From positions 62,001 through 126,000 of the forward strand of contig UQER01000004.1 of NCBI GenBank assembly GCA_900540205.1: DNA of 64,000 bases. The letters are read 5' to 3'. Positions 17,953 to 26,832 of this stretch are shown piece after piece. The position numbers and the translations under genes were made by a program. Source of the DNA: an uncultured Porphyromonadaceae bacterium (GTDB taxonomy: Bacteria; Bacteroidota; Bacteroidia; Bacteroidales; Muribaculaceae). The notes beneath the pieces were generated by a model that saw only the letters and a list, made by a program, of their open reading frames with translations, did no database searches and was not told the origin of the DNA. Each line of letters begins with the position of its first letter. Position 1 is the first letter of the stretch.

Positions 17953-18044
17953 GAGACTGTCTAACAAGTTTGGGACAGTCTCTTTTTATAGTTTAAACAG
18001 TCAAAAAAATAGAGGCTGTCTAACTTTGGTTGTTAGACAGTCTC
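17953..18044 (+). terminator. Two related stem-loops after rnhB
   Basis: GAGACTGTC (17953-17961) pairs with GACAGTCTC (17974-17982) and is followed by TTTTT, a good + strand terminator. A second, related hairpin pairs GAGGCTGTCTAAC (18012-18024) with GTTAGACAGTCTC (18032-18044) and lies between the convergent rnhB and manC genes. The shared GAGrCTGTCTAAC sequence suggests duplicated or mobile hairpin units. Just upstream (17903-17940) is a short stretch of ATGCACGATGCACAATGCAT-like repeats, similar to that at 36460-36840. Confidence 0.75.
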
Positions 18045-18107
18045 ACATTAGGATGTACTTCAAGATGTGTGGCAATTCTCCGGTGTGCCCTATACGGGAG
18101 AGTCAGG

Positions 18108-19196
18108 TCAGAGATATTTGTCGCCGAATGCCAGATGGGTATCGTTGACCATCTGTTTTATGCGCTGTTCTTCCGATTTGGGGCAGATCAGCAGCACGTC
18201 GCCTGCATCGGCCACGATATAATCTTTCAGACCATCCACCACAATCAGTTTCTCACCGTTAACGGCGAAAATGTTGCCTGATGCGTTATAGGCGAGGACG
18301 TTGCAGTTCTGGGTTACGTTGCCGTCGCGGTTCTTGGGCGAATTGTCGTACAATGCGCTCCATGTGCCGAGGTCGTTCCATCCGAAATCCACGCATTCCA
18401 CATAGACGCATTGTGATTTTTCCATCACGGCAAAGTCGATGGAGATGCTCATGCATCCGGGGAAATTCCGGTCGATGAATTCACGTTCGGCGCCCGTGCC
18501 GAAGAGTGTGGTGCCGCGTTCAAACACACCGGCCACATCCGGAGCATAGGTGTTAAGTTCGTGTATGATGTTTTTGGCACTCCATAAGAAAATTCCTGAG
18601 TTCCAGAAAAATTCGCCTGACTCCACAAACACCTGAGCCAGTTCAAGCTTAGGCTTTTCGGTGAATGTCTTGACCTTGCATATGCCGGGAGCACCGGTCA
18701 CCGGCTGACCTATCTGTATGTAGCCGTAGCCGGTTTCGGGACGCGACGGTTTTATGCCGAGGGTGAGCAGGGCATCGTGATGCTCCACGAATTCAAATCC
18801 GCGTTCAATCGATTCGATAAACAGGTTGTCGCGGGTGATGAGGTGATCGCTCGGTGCGACGATTATGCTTGCCTCCGGGTCACGTGCGGCGATGTGGTAG
18901 GCAGCCCAGGCGATGCAGGGCGCTGTGTTGCGTCGTGCCGGCTCGAGAAGAATCTGGTCGGGCGAGAGTTCCGGCAGCTGCTCGCGCACAAGCGGGGCAT
19001 ATTGGGCGTTGGTGACAATCAGGATGTTTTCGCTCGGTACGAGCGGGAGTATGCGGTCGTAACTCATCTGCAGCAGCGAACGGCCTGTTCCGAGGAAATC
19101 GATGAACTGCTTTGGCCGGGACGAGCGGCTGTAGGGCCAGAAACGGCTCCCGATGCCGCCGCACATAATCACGCAATAGCGGTGGTTGTTGATCAT
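18108..19196 (-). CDS. manC: Mannose-1-phosphate guanylyltransferase (GDP-mannose pyrophosphorylase)
   Basis: Makes GDP-mannose from mannose-1-phosphate and GTP for capsule, glycoprotein or fucose pathways. The product is 363 residues with the nucleotidyltransferase signature CGGIGSRFWPYSR followed by RPKQF. APSDHLI carries the metal-binding Asp, ETGYGYIQ and FTEKP are typical sugar-binding blocks, and the C-terminus has FGWNDLGTW. I chose the start at 19196; an in-frame ATG at 19244 would add 16 residues upstream of the family start. It is the short form, without the fused isomerase domain. It is convergent with rnhB and divergent from the TPR gene. Confidence 0.93.
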   Translation of the reverse strand: MINNHRYCVIMCGGIGSRFWPYSRSSRPKQFIDFLGTGRSLLQMSYDRILPLVPSENILIVTNAQYAPLVREQLPELSPDQILLEPARRNTAPCIAWAAYHIAARDPEASIIVAPSDHLITRDNLFIESIERGFEFVEHHDALLTLGIKPSRPETGYGYIQIGQPVTGAPGICKVKTFTEKPKLELAQVFVESGEFFWNSGIFLWSAKNIIHELNTYAPDVAGVFERGTTLFGTGAEREFIDRNFPGCMSISIDFAVMEKSQCVYVECVDFGWNDLGTWSALYDNSPKNRDGNVTQNCNVLAYNASGNIFAVNGEKLIVVDGLKDYIVADAGDVLLICPKSEEQRIKQMVNDTHLAFGDKYL

Positions 19197-19255
19197 ATCG
19201 GTAAAGAATAATGAGGCAGCTGTGCTGCCCCGGAGGTTAGGCATTTAAAGTATCG

Positions 19256-19286
19256 CTAAGTTACTGCTTAAAACTTGAATTTGCAA
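19256..19286 (-). promoter_or_regulatory. Likely manC promoter
   Basis: On the minus strand, TTG (19286-19284) is followed after 20 bases by TAACTTAG (19263-19256). This is one base off the TAnnTTTG consensus and lies about 60 bases upstream of the manC start. Confidence 0.45.
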
Positions 19287-19383
19287 CAGTGGTTAATGCG
19301 GATTGTTAAAAATATTCCGGGTCTATCGCACTATCCATGCATGTTATGCGTTAAATAAATGAAAGTTTTTAACGGACAAATCT

Positions 19384-20115
19384 ATGTATCGCTGGATTAT
19401 ATGCACTATGGTCTTGATGTCTGTAGGCCTGCTCCCTGCGTACGGTGTCAACCCTTATCCGCAGCTTGAGGTGAAAGCCGAGCGGGCTTTCGGCTATGGG
19501 GAATGGGCATCGGCCGCCGCTATGTTTGACCTCATGCTTGAGCAGAAACCGGATGTGCCCGGCACATATGGCCGCGCCATTGTGGCCAACGGGATGCGTG
19601 GCGCCACATCGGAGCAGATGCGGTTGCTTTCGCAGGCTCTTGACAATCATGTGCCGTTCGATTCGGTGTTTGCAAATGTAGAAATGTGGGGTTCGCATCT
19701 GGGACGTCCGAGGGTATATGAGAAATTTCTGGTGGACACACGTGAGGCATATCCATGGATGCGGCGCGCCATAAATGCCACATTGCTTAAATATTACACA
19801 TTCCGTGATAATGGGCCGGAGATGGTGGAATACTCGCTGGCCATGCTCGAGGGGGCTCAGGACAACACCGTGTTCCTCGAATCGCTTGCGCGTGGATACA
19901 TGCTCACAGGCAGGATTCCGGAAGGACTTGACACGTATAAGCGTATTCTTGCCGTTGAGCCAGACAATTATGATGTGCTGCTCACGCTGGGGAACTGGTA
20001 TGCCATGAATCCTGACGGGGTGGAGAATGGACGTGTCTATCTTGAACGTGCCTATGCGATGCACCCCACGCCTTATGTTGCGCGGTTGCTTGAGCAAAAG
20101 CCCGTCGAGAGATGA
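19384..20115 (+). CDS. TPR-containing secreted protein
   Basis: A 243-residue protein with a signal peptide (about 1-21), followed by helical repeats of tetratricopeptide type. Examples are AFGYGEWASAAAMFDLMLEQKP near the start and GRIPEGLDTYKRILAVEPDNYDVLLTLGNWY near the end. It probably acts in the periplasm as a protein-protein scaffold. No catalytic motif is seen. It stands between the divergent manC and the greA promoter. The specific partner is unknown. Confidence 0.65.
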   Translation: MYRWIICTMVLMSVGLLPAYGVNPYPQLEVKAERAFGYGEWASAAAMFDLMLEQKPDVPGTYGRAIVANGMRGATSEQMRLLSQALDNHVPFDSVFANVEMWGSHLGRPRVYEKFLVDTREAYPWMRRAINATLLKYYTFRDNGPEMVEYSLAMLEGAQDNTVFLESLARGYMLTGRIPEGLDTYKRILAVEPDNYDVLLTLGNWYAMNPDGVENGRVYLERAYAMHPTPYVARLLEQKPVER

Positions 20116-20162
20116 TTTCAGGCACAGGTTGATCGCCGTGCAATTATTTTTGCTGCAACTTA

Positions 20163-20194
20163 TTTGTTAATGGCTAAATTAATGTGTAACTTTG
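20163..20194 (+). promoter_or_regulatory. Bacteroidetes-type promoter for greA
   Basis: TTTG (20163-20166), a 20-base spacer and TAACTTTG (20187-20194) match the consensus. The predicted start near 20200 leaves an unusually long leader of about 150 bases before greA, with a GC-rich segment around 20245-20270 that could fold. Confidence 0.75.
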
Positions 20195-20349
20195 CCGCAG
20201 TAAAATAAACATATATAGGACTTGGAACTGATGATGTAGCGTCTCCCTGGCGGTGGCCGGGCGGGGCACTATATTTTTGTTGCACCGTCTGCAACCGGTC
20301 CGACACCATCGGACAAATCGGTTCCTGTAATAACTAAAACTGTAAAATT

Positions 20350-20820
20350 ATGGCACTTACCTATATGACCAGAGAGGGCTATAAAAAGAAAATGGAAGAG
20401 ATAGCCTATCTTGAAAGTGTGGAACGTCCCCGCATTTCGGCTGCCATCGCCGAGGCGCGCGACAAGGGCGACCTGTCGGAAAATTCGGAGTATGATGCCG
20501 CCAAGGAAGCGCAGGGCATGCTTGAGATGAAAATTGCCAAGCTCAAGGATCTTGTGGCCAACGCGCGCATCATTGACGAATCGAAACTCAACACCGACGA
20601 GGTGAACATACTCTCGCGTGTGAAAATCAAGAACAAGGCCAACGGCATGAGCGTGGAGTACACAATCGTGGCCGATTCCGAAGCCAACCTGCGCGAGAAG
20701 AAAATCGGCGCTTCGACTCCTATTGCCAAGGGGCTGCTCGGACACCGAGTGGGTGACACGGTCGAGATCCGCGTGCCTGCGGGTCTGATGCAGTTCGAGA
20801 TTGAAAGCATTTCCATCTGA
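20350..20820 (+). CDS. greA: Transcription elongation factor GreA
   Basis: Rescues backtracked RNA polymerase by stimulating transcript cleavage. The 156-residue length is usual. The N-terminal coiled coil includes AEARDKGDLSENSEYDAAKE, whose conserved acidic tip enters the polymerase channel. The C-terminal FKBP-like domain includes TPIAKGLLGHRVGDTVEIRVPAG. It is preceded by a long leader and a strong promoter, and followed after 53 bases by the HIT protein, with which it may be co-transcribed. Confidence 0.94.
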   Translation: MALTYMTREGYKKKMEEIAYLESVERPRISAAIAEARDKGDLSENSEYDAAKEAQGMLEMKIAKLKDLVANARIIDESKLNTDEVNILSRVKIKNKANGMSVEYTIVADSEANLREKKIGASTPIAKGLLGHRVGDTVEIRVPAGLMQFEIESISI

Positions 20821-20873
20821 TGCTCCATGCACGGCATGTCGCATCATGGTTTTTAATATTATTGATTTTATAT

Positions 20874-21269
20874 ATGGCAACTCTGTTTTCCCGTATAGCC
20901 GCCGGTGAGATTCCGTCGTATAAAGTGGCTGAGGATAGCCGCTATTTCGCATTTCTCGATATAAATCCTGTTCATCCGGGCCATGTGCTCGTGATTCCAA
21001 AACACGAGGTGGACTATATCTTTGATATGGACGATGAGGAATATACCGGTCTCATGCTGTTTGCCAAGCGTGTGGCAAAGGCTCTGAAAAAAGCCATCCC
21101 TTGCACTAAAGTCGGCGTGACTGTCATTGGTCTTGATGTGCCACACACTCATGTGCATCTTGTGCCCATGGACAAGGGCTCCGACATGAATTTCTGTGGG
21201 GAGAAGCTGACCCTTCCCGAGGAAGAGATGAAATCGATTGCTGCTCGTATCGCCGCCGAATTTGAATGA
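20874..21269 (+). CDS. HIT family nucleotide hydrolase/transferase
   Basis: A 131-residue histidine-triad protein that likely hydrolyses nucleoside phosphoramidates or dinucleotides in the cytosol. It has the N-terminal FSRIAAGEIPSYKV and the catalytic H-x-H-x-H block in PHTHVHLVPM. I start it at ATG 20874; an in-frame start at 20820 would overlap the greA stop and add a non-homologous leader. Its stop overlaps the upstream extension of the next ORF, and the lipoprotein starts 17 bases downstream. Confidence 0.9.
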   Translation: MATLFSRIAAGEIPSYKVAEDSRYFAFLDINPVHPGHVLVIPKHEVDYIFDMDDEEYTGLMLFAKRVAKALKKAIPCTKVGVTVIGLDVPHTHVHLVPMDKGSDMNFCGEKLTLPEEEMKSIAARIAAEFE

Positions 21270-21286
21270 TTCCATTTGAGAAGCTT

Positions 21287-22399
21287 ATGAAAACCAGAAT
21301 ATTCCTGAACTGCGGTGCTGTGGCAGCCGCGATTGTCAGCGTTGCGGCTCTTTGCGGCTGCAGCGAGAACAAATGGCATGCAAAAGGAGTGGTGAACGGT
21401 GCCGATACAGCCGATCTCATTGTCGAGGCTCCCAATGGCCGCGGCGGATGGTATCCTGTTGATACGGTCACCACCGACAAATCCGGTGCATTCTCCGTTG
21501 CAGGCGAAGCCGTGGGGCACCCCGAAATATTCCGCCTCACGCTCAATGGCGAAAGTGTCTATTTCCCCATCGATTCAATCGAGAGCGTGGACATCACGGC
21601 CGATGCGGCCAATTTCGGCTCGGGCTACACGCTTGCAGGTTCCGAATCGGCCGAAAAACTGCTTCAGGTGAATAATCTTATCGATGCCACCGTAAAAGCC
21701 AAAGGCGCAGACGCAGCTGCATATGATCCAGACCTCAAACGCAAGCTTGCGGAGGTGATATTGCGCGACCCAGACGGCATCGTTGCATATTACACCATTT
21801 TCCGCCGTGTCGGCAACACCCCGGTGTTCGATCCGGTCGAGCGTGGTGACCTGCGCATAATCGGAGCCGTAGCAAATGCATTCGACCAAAACCGTCCCTC
21901 CGATCCGCGCACGGCATTCCTGCGTGCATTGTTCCTGTCGAACCGTCGTCCCTCGGGTGCCGGCATGCCGGTGGATACGATTGTAGCCCGTGAAATCATG
22001 CTTCCTGAAATAGCTTTGCTTGACGAAACCGGTGCTAAACGCAGCCTGAATGAGGTGGCATCCAAAGGCAATGTGGTGGTGTTGAATTTCACCGCTTATT
22101 CGGCCGAGGTATCGCCCGCGCTAAACCTTGAACTTGCCAAGATTTATGATGCAAACAAGTCGGCCGGCTTGGAAATCTATCAGGTTGGCTTCGATGCCGA
22201 TGAATTTGCATGGAAACAGTCTGCCCGCAATCTCCCCTGGGTAACAGTCTACAATTCGCCGAAAGACGGTGAGGCCACGCTGCGTGATTACAACGTAGGC
22301 GCTCTCCCAGCTCTGTTTGTCATCAACCGCAACGGTGAATTGGTGGAGCGTGTCGAGGATCCCACCCGCCTCTCCTCCGCCGTCGCCCGCTATCTGTAA
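21287..22399 (+). CDS. Thioredoxin-like lipoprotein lacking redox cysteines
   Basis: A 370-residue envelope protein from ATG 21287. The N-terminus is a lipoprotein signal ending in LCGC, with the lipid-bearing Cys near residue 23. An N-terminal beta domain (about 25-140) resembles the DUF4369 domain found in Bacteroidetes TlpA-like proteins. The C-terminal 130 residues have a thioredoxin/AhpC-TSA pattern: IALLDETGAKRSLNEVASKGNVVVLNFTAYSAE in pieces, then GALPALFVINRNGELV with the cis-proline region. Where CxxC should follow the LNF strand, the sequence is TAYSAEVSP, so no thiol-disulfide activity is expected. It probably has a binding or structural role. It is followed after 6 bases by a glycosyltransferase gene. 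Confidence 0.7.
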   Translation: MKTRIFLNCGAVAAAIVSVAALCGCSENKWHAKGVVNGADTADLIVEAPNGRGGWYPVDTVTTDKSGAFSVAGEAVGHPEIFRLTLNGESVYFPIDSIESVDITADAANFGSGYTLAGSESAEKLLQVNNLIDATVKAKGADAAAYDPDLKRKLAEVILRDPDGIVAYYTIFRRVGNTPVFDPVERGDLRIIGAVANAFDQNRPSDPRTAFLRALFLSNRRPSGAGMPVDTIVAREIMLPEIALLDETGAKRSLNEVASKGNVVVLNFTAYSAEVSPALNLELAKIYDANKSAGLEIYQVGFDADEFAWKQSARNLPWVTVYNSPKDGEATLRDYNVGALPALFVINRNGELVERVEDPTRLSSAVARYL

Positions 22400-22405
22400 T
22401 GGTTT

Positions 22406-23437
22406 ATGTTTCAGGAAGGATCAGAACGGCCTAAGGTGTCTGTGATTGTAATAACTTACAATCAGGAGGATACCATTGGCCGTACGCTTGATTCCATTCT
22501 TGAACAGCAGACCGATTTCCCTTTTGAAATAGAGCTTGCCGATGATTGCTCGACAGACCGTACGTCTGAGGTCTGCCGGGCATATGCCATTCAGTATCCC
22601 GACTGCATTCGCTATACGCGTAATAAGGTCAATCTCGGCGTACGCGAGAACTACTTTGCTGCATTGCGTCGTTGCAGGGCCGATTATATAGCCGATTGTG
22701 CCGGAGATGACTACTGGGTGGATCCACATAAATTGCAGAAAGAGGCGGATCTGCTGGATGCTCATCCCGAAGTGGGATTGGTGCACACGGATTTTCAGTA
22801 TGTCAATGAGTCAAGTGGCCGAGTCTGGGCAAATAGTGATGTGGAGGAAAATATGCCTTACCTCCGTGAATTTATTCCGCCGGGAGAGCTCGTTTTGCCG
22901 TTGACACGTCTGAAAATGTTGATCCAGTTGTGCACGGCTCTCTATCGGAAAGAGGTGTTCCTGCGTGCAGAACGTGAGCATCCCTATGTGTTCTGTAGCC
23001 CGGATATACTGCTGGAGGATTTCCAACTATGCATGATTTATGCGCATGAAACAACGGTGGCGTACATCCCCGATGTGACATTGCATTACAACTTAGGGTA
23101 TGAATCGGAATCGCATTCGAAATGTAGTTTGCGGTTGTTCGATTTCATATTTTCACTTCTTCACATGTATCGTTATTTTGAGGTCGCTTATAATCTCGAT
23201 ACAGTGGCTATGGCGCGGATTTATGATGAAAAGGCTCGTTTTCTGATGGCATCGGCTTTTATCCTGTGTGACGGGTTGCGCATGAATCAGCTTAGGGAAT
23301 TTTATCATAACAGAAATATTCCGATGCCATGGAAATGTCGTTTGTTGCTATGGATGAGCCGTTATAAGTATCTGTGGCGAATTTCCGCAGCGGTGAAAAA
23401 AGCGCATTATGAATGGGTGATGAAGCAATGGAGTTGA
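22406..23437 (+). CDS. Glycosyltransferase family 2
   Basis: A 343-residue GT-A fold enzyme that transfers a sugar from a nucleotide donor in surface polysaccharide assembly. The N-terminal KVSVIVITYNQEDTIGRTLDS, the ADDCSTDRTSEV aspartate segment and the DxD-like DYIADCAGDDYW block mark GT2. The C-terminal half is helical and without clear TM segments. The DNA is more AT-rich than the neighbours, as usual for transferred glycan genes. The stop TGA overlaps an ATG of the next gene (TGATG at 23435-23439). Confidence 0.85.
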   Translation: MFQEGSERPKVSVIVITYNQEDTIGRTLDSILEQQTDFPFEIELADDCSTDRTSEVCRAYAIQYPDCIRYTRNKVNLGVRENYFAALRRCRADYIADCAGDDYWVDPHKLQKEADLLDAHPEVGLVHTDFQYVNESSGRVWANSDVEENMPYLREFIPPGELVLPLTRLKMLIQLCTALYRKEVFLRAEREHPYVFCSPDILLEDFQLCMIYAHETTVAYIPDVTLHYNLGYESESHSKCSLRLFDFIFSLLHMYRYFEVAYNLDTVAMARIYDEKARFLMASAFILCDGLRMNQLREFYHNRNIPMPWKCRLLLWMSRYKYLWRISAAVKKAHYEWVMKQWS

Positions 23438-24264
23438 TGGATGCCAGACCAAGATTATCGGTGCTGATTGCCACCTGCCGTCCTGACGGGATAGAGAGGG
23501 TGGTGGCCATGGATTTGCCTGAGGTGGCAGGGGTGCATTATTGGGTGTCGTGGCAGATGCATGAGAATCTGCCGGTTCCCGAATCGCTTGCATCGCGTAA
23601 GGATGTGTCCGTGCTTTGCACAGACACAATTGGTCTCTCAAATAATCGAAATAATCTGCTCGAAAATGCCGAAGGCGATATTTTTCTGATCGCCGATGAT
23701 GATTTGCGGTATACGTCTGATCAGGTAAGAAGTGTAATCGATGTGTTTGATGAGAATCCGGAAATTGATTATGCATCGTTTACGTTCACCGGGGCAGATG
23801 CCAAGGTCTATCCATCTCACGTCTGCCATTTGTGGCCAGTCCCTAAGAACTTTTCTCAGACAAGTTTTGAGGTCGCCATACGCAACAATTCCCGTACGGC
23901 GAGGCTCAGATATAATCCGTTCTTCGGCCTGGGAGCTCCGGTTTTGCGTTCAGGTGAGGATGAATTATTTCTTATCAGTGCCATACGGTTGGGACTCAAT
24001 TGCAGATTTTTTCCGATCATTATTACGCATCATGAGGGCCTGACCACGGGGAACAGAAAAATTACAGACAATGGGGTACTTAAAGCTTCCGGCGCTGTTA
24101 TAGCTGTGCAATATCCGTTTACGGCGTTTCTAAGGATTCCTCTAAAGGCGTACAGATTGCATAAATCCGGTCAGTCATCTTTTTTACGGTCATTGCGTTA
24201 TATGACTTATGGGGTGTGGTATTTGCTGAGGCATAGGGAAGTGCGGGAAAAGATTTATTTTTAG
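23428..24264 (+). CDS. Glycosyltransferase family 2, second copy
   Basis: About 279 residues in the GT-A fold. RLSVLIATCRPDGIERVV opens the Rossmann-like half and LIADDDLRYT is the DxD motif. Candidate starts are ATG 23413, 23428 and 23437; the last forms a TGATG stop-start overlap with the upstream gene, so re-initiation is likely. The second half includes SGEDELFLISAIRLGLNC, an acceptor-binding type sequence. The donor sugar is unknown. AT-rich composition matches the preceding GT2, and the two probably arrived together. Confidence 0.75.
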   Translation: MELMDARPRLSVLIATCRPDGIERVVAMDLPEVAGVHYWVSWQMHENLPVPESLASRKDVSVLCTDTIGLSNNRNNLLENAEGDIFLIADDDLRYTSDQVRSVIDVFDENPEIDYASFTFTGADAKVYPSHVCHLWPVPKNFSQTSFEVAIRNNSRTARLRYNPFFGLGAPVLRSGEDELFLISAIRLGLNCRFFPIIITHHEGLTTGNRKITDNGVLKASGAVIAVQYPFTAFLRIPLKAYRLHKSGQSSFLRSLRYMTYGVWYLLRHREVREKIYF

Positions 24265-24306
24265 GGTGTTTTTTTGTAACTTTGTGGGAAGAACTTGCAA
24301 CGCTCC

Positions 24307-26343
24307 ATGAACGACTCCCTTATTTCATCACAACAAGACGATGCCATTGGCCCCGCTACCGACGGGATGCTGGATTTTGAACAGGCCGACAGCCGTCCTG
24401 CCGGGACTGCCGAATATCAGGACGAAGATATAAAGACCCTCGACTGGCGTGAGCACATACGCCTGCGCCCCGGCATGTACATAGGCAAGCTGGGCGACGG
24501 TACCTATAACGACGACGGTATCTATGTGCTGCTCAAGGAGGTGCTCGACAATTCAATCGACGAGTACATGATGGGTTTCGGGCGGCAGATAACTGTCGAT
24601 GTGACAGAAACTACCGTGACCGTGCGCGACTATGGCCGCGGCGTGCCTCTCGGAAAGCTTGTGGATGTGGCCTCGAAGATGAACACCGGTGCCAAATATG
24701 ACTCCAAGGCGTTCAAGAAGTCGGTGGGCCTAAACGGCGTGGGTATCAAGGCTGTGAATGCGCTGAGCGATTCGTTCATCATACAGAGTAACCGCGACGG
24801 CCTTATGCGCCGTGCCGAGTTCTGCCGCGGAGAGCTGTTGATGCAGACCGACGAGGAACCGACCGACGAGCCTAACGGTACATTTGTGCAGTTCACCCCT
24901 GACAACACCATTTTCCGCGACTATCACTATAACGATGAGTTCATAGTGACGCTCCTGCGCAATTACACCTACCTCAACACCGGTCTGGCCATCGTGTTCA
25001 ACGGCAAGAGGTTCGTGTCGCGCAACGGTCTGCTCGACCTTCTGCGGGCCAACATGACCAAGGAGCCGCTTTATCCCATAATTCATCTCAAGGGAGAGGA
25101 TATAGAGATTGCCATCACTCACGCCAACCAGTATGGCGAGGAGTATTACTCGTTTGTCAACGGCCAGCACACCACCCAGGGCGGCACGCATCTTGCAGCT
25201 TTCAAGGAGTCGGTGTCGCGAACCATCAAGGAGTATTTCGGAAAGAATTTCGAATACACCGACATCCGCAACGGCATGATCGCGGCCGTGAGTGTCAAGG
25301 TGGAGGAACCCGTGTTCGAATCGCAGACCAAGACTAAGCTCGGCAGCCGTGACATGGGTCCCGAAGGTCCGACAATAGCGAAATACATCAGCGATTTCCT
25401 GAAAAAGGAACTTGACAACTTCCTTCACAAGAATCTCGACACCTCGGAGGTGCTCCTCAAAAAGATACAGGAGAGCGAGCGTGAGCGCAAAGCCATGGCC
25501 GGAGTCACCAAACTTGCGCGTGAACGCGCCAAGAAGGTGAACCTGCACAACAGCAAGCTGCGCGACTGCCGCGTGCACCTCAACGACCCCCGTGGTGACG
25601 AGGACCGCAAGCTTGCGTCGTCGATATTCCTCACGGAGGGCGATTCGGCTTCCGGCTCCATTACCAAAATCCGTGATGTGGAGACCCAGGCTGTGTTCTC
25701 CCTGCGTGGTAAACCGCTCAACTCCTTCGGGCTTACCCGGAAAGTGGTTTATGAGAATGAAGAATTCAACCTGCTGCAGGCTGCCCTGAACATCGAGGAC
25801 GGCATTGACGGCCTGCGCTACAATAATGTGATTATCGCCACCGATGCCGATGTCGACGGTATGCACATACGCCTGCTTCTGCTCACATTCTTCCTGCAGT
25901 TTTTCCCGGATCTTGTGAAGAAAGGGCATGTGTACGTATTGCAGACCCCTCTGTTCCGAGTGCGCGACAAAAACGCAACCAAACGTTCGGGCCGCAAGTC
26001 TCGCTCGGCCGATGGTAAAAGCCGCAAACAGGCCGATGGCGAGGGGGCAGACAGCGGTGTAGAATCGTCCACCGTCTATTGTTATTCCGACGAAGAGCGT
26101 ATAGCTGCCATAGAGCGCTTCGGGGCCAACGCCGAGATTACCCGATTCAAAGGTCTGGGTGAGATTTCGCCCGACGAGTTCAAAGGGTTCATTGGCGAGG
26201 ATATGCGTCTGGACCGCGTCACACTGCGCAAAGAGGATGGTGTGGCCGAACTGCTTGAGTTCTATATGGGCAAGAATACATCCGACCGCCAGAACTTCAT
26301 CATTGACAATCTGGTGGTGGAGGATGACTCGCAGATTTCATGA
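24307..26343 (+). CDS. parE: DNA topoisomerase IV subunit B (GyrB/ParE family)
   Basis: The ATPase subunit of a type IIA topoisomerase, 678 residues, cytosolic. The GHKL ATPase motifs are EVLDNSIDEYM, DYGRGVPLGKL and GLNGVGIKAVNAL. The TOPRIM motifs are LTEGDSASGS and DADVDGMHIR. The C-terminal KGLGEISPDEFKGF is typical. A basic, low-complexity insert lies near residues 557-580 (RSGRKSRSADGKSRKQ). I chose ATG 24307; a TTG at 24295 is also in frame. TAACTTTG (24277-24284) upstream is a likely -7 box. The gene order parE-coaD-S41 protease is, from memory, common in Bacteroidales. The A subunit is not in the window. Confidence 0.9.
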   Translation: MNDSLISSQQDDAIGPATDGMLDFEQADSRPAGTAEYQDEDIKTLDWREHIRLRPGMYIGKLGDGTYNDDGIYVLLKEVLDNSIDEYMMGFGRQITVDVTETTVTVRDYGRGVPLGKLVDVASKMNTGAKYDSKAFKKSVGLNGVGIKAVNALSDSFIIQSNRDGLMRRAEFCRGELLMQTDEEPTDEPNGTFVQFTPDNTIFRDYHYNDEFIVTLLRNYTYLNTGLAIVFNGKRFVSRNGLLDLLRANMTKEPLYPIIHLKGEDIEIAITHANQYGEEYYSFVNGQHTTQGGTHLAAFKESVSRTIKEYFGKNFEYTDIRNGMIAAVSVKVEEPVFESQTKTKLGSRDMGPEGPTIAKYISDFLKKELDNFLHKNLDTSEVLLKKIQESERERKAMAGVTKLARERAKKVNLHNSKLRDCRVHLNDPRGDEDRKLASSIFLTEGDSASGSITKIRDVETQAVFSLRGKPLNSFGLTRKVVYENEEFNLLQAALNIEDGIDGLRYNNVIIATDADVDGMHIRLLLLTFFLQFFPDLVKKGHVYVLQTPLFRVRDKNATKRSGRKSRSADGKSRKQADGEGADSGVESSTVYCYSDEERIAAIERFGANAEITRFKGLGEISPDEFKGFIGEDMRLDRVTLRKEDGVAELLEFYMGKNTSDRQNFIIDNLVVEDDSQIS

Positions 26344-26373
26344 TGCATTTCCGATAAACCGAATGATTTGAGA

Positions 26374-26832
26374 ATGAAGAGAATTGCATTGTTCGCCGGT
26401 TCGTTCGACCCCTTCACCATCGGGCACAAATCTATCGTAGACCGCGCTCTGCCGCTGTTCGACGAGATTGTGATTGGAGTCGGTGTGAATTCGGGCAAAA
26501 ACGGCCATGATACGGCCGAGAACCGCTGCCGTAATATCGAAGCGGTCTATGCCGCCGAACCGCGGGTACGGGTGGTGACGTTCGACTGTCTCACCGTTGA
26601 TGCCGCACGTCGCGAGGGCGCGCAGTTTCTGTTGCGAGGAGTGCGGTCGGTGGCCGATTTTGAATATGAACGCCAGCTGGCCGACATAAACCGCAACATT
26701 TCAGGCATTGAATCTGTTCTTATCTATGCGTTGCCCGAACTTGCGTCGGTCAGTTCTTCCATGGTGAGGGAGCTTGCCGCCTACGGGGTAGACGTGTCAG
26801 AATATCTCCCTTCTGCCAATGCGAAGGCTTAA
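26374..26832 (+). CDS. coaD: Phosphopantetheine adenylyltransferase
   Basis: Makes dephospho-CoA from phosphopantetheine and ATP, the penultimate CoA step. The product is 152 residues with the nucleotidyltransferase T/HxGH motif (FAGSFDPFTIGHKSIVDRA), LLRGVRSVADFEYERQLA, and the C-terminal SSSMVRELA signature. ATG 26374 is preferred over an in-frame TTG at 26368. It overlaps the following S41 protease gene by 14 bases in another frame, which suggests coupled translation. Confidence 0.94.
   Translation: MKRIALFAGSFDPFTIGHKSIVDRALPLFDEIVIGVGVNSGKNGHDTAENRCRNIEAVYAAEPRVRVVTFDCLTVDAARREGAQFLLRGVRSVADFEYERQLADINRNISGIESVLIYALPELASVSSSMVRELAAYGVDVSEYLPSANAKA

Noticed and set aside
24730..25929. 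Minus-strand ORF opposite parE (399 codons)
   Set aside because: Antisense shadow; the parE motifs on the + strand are unambiguous.
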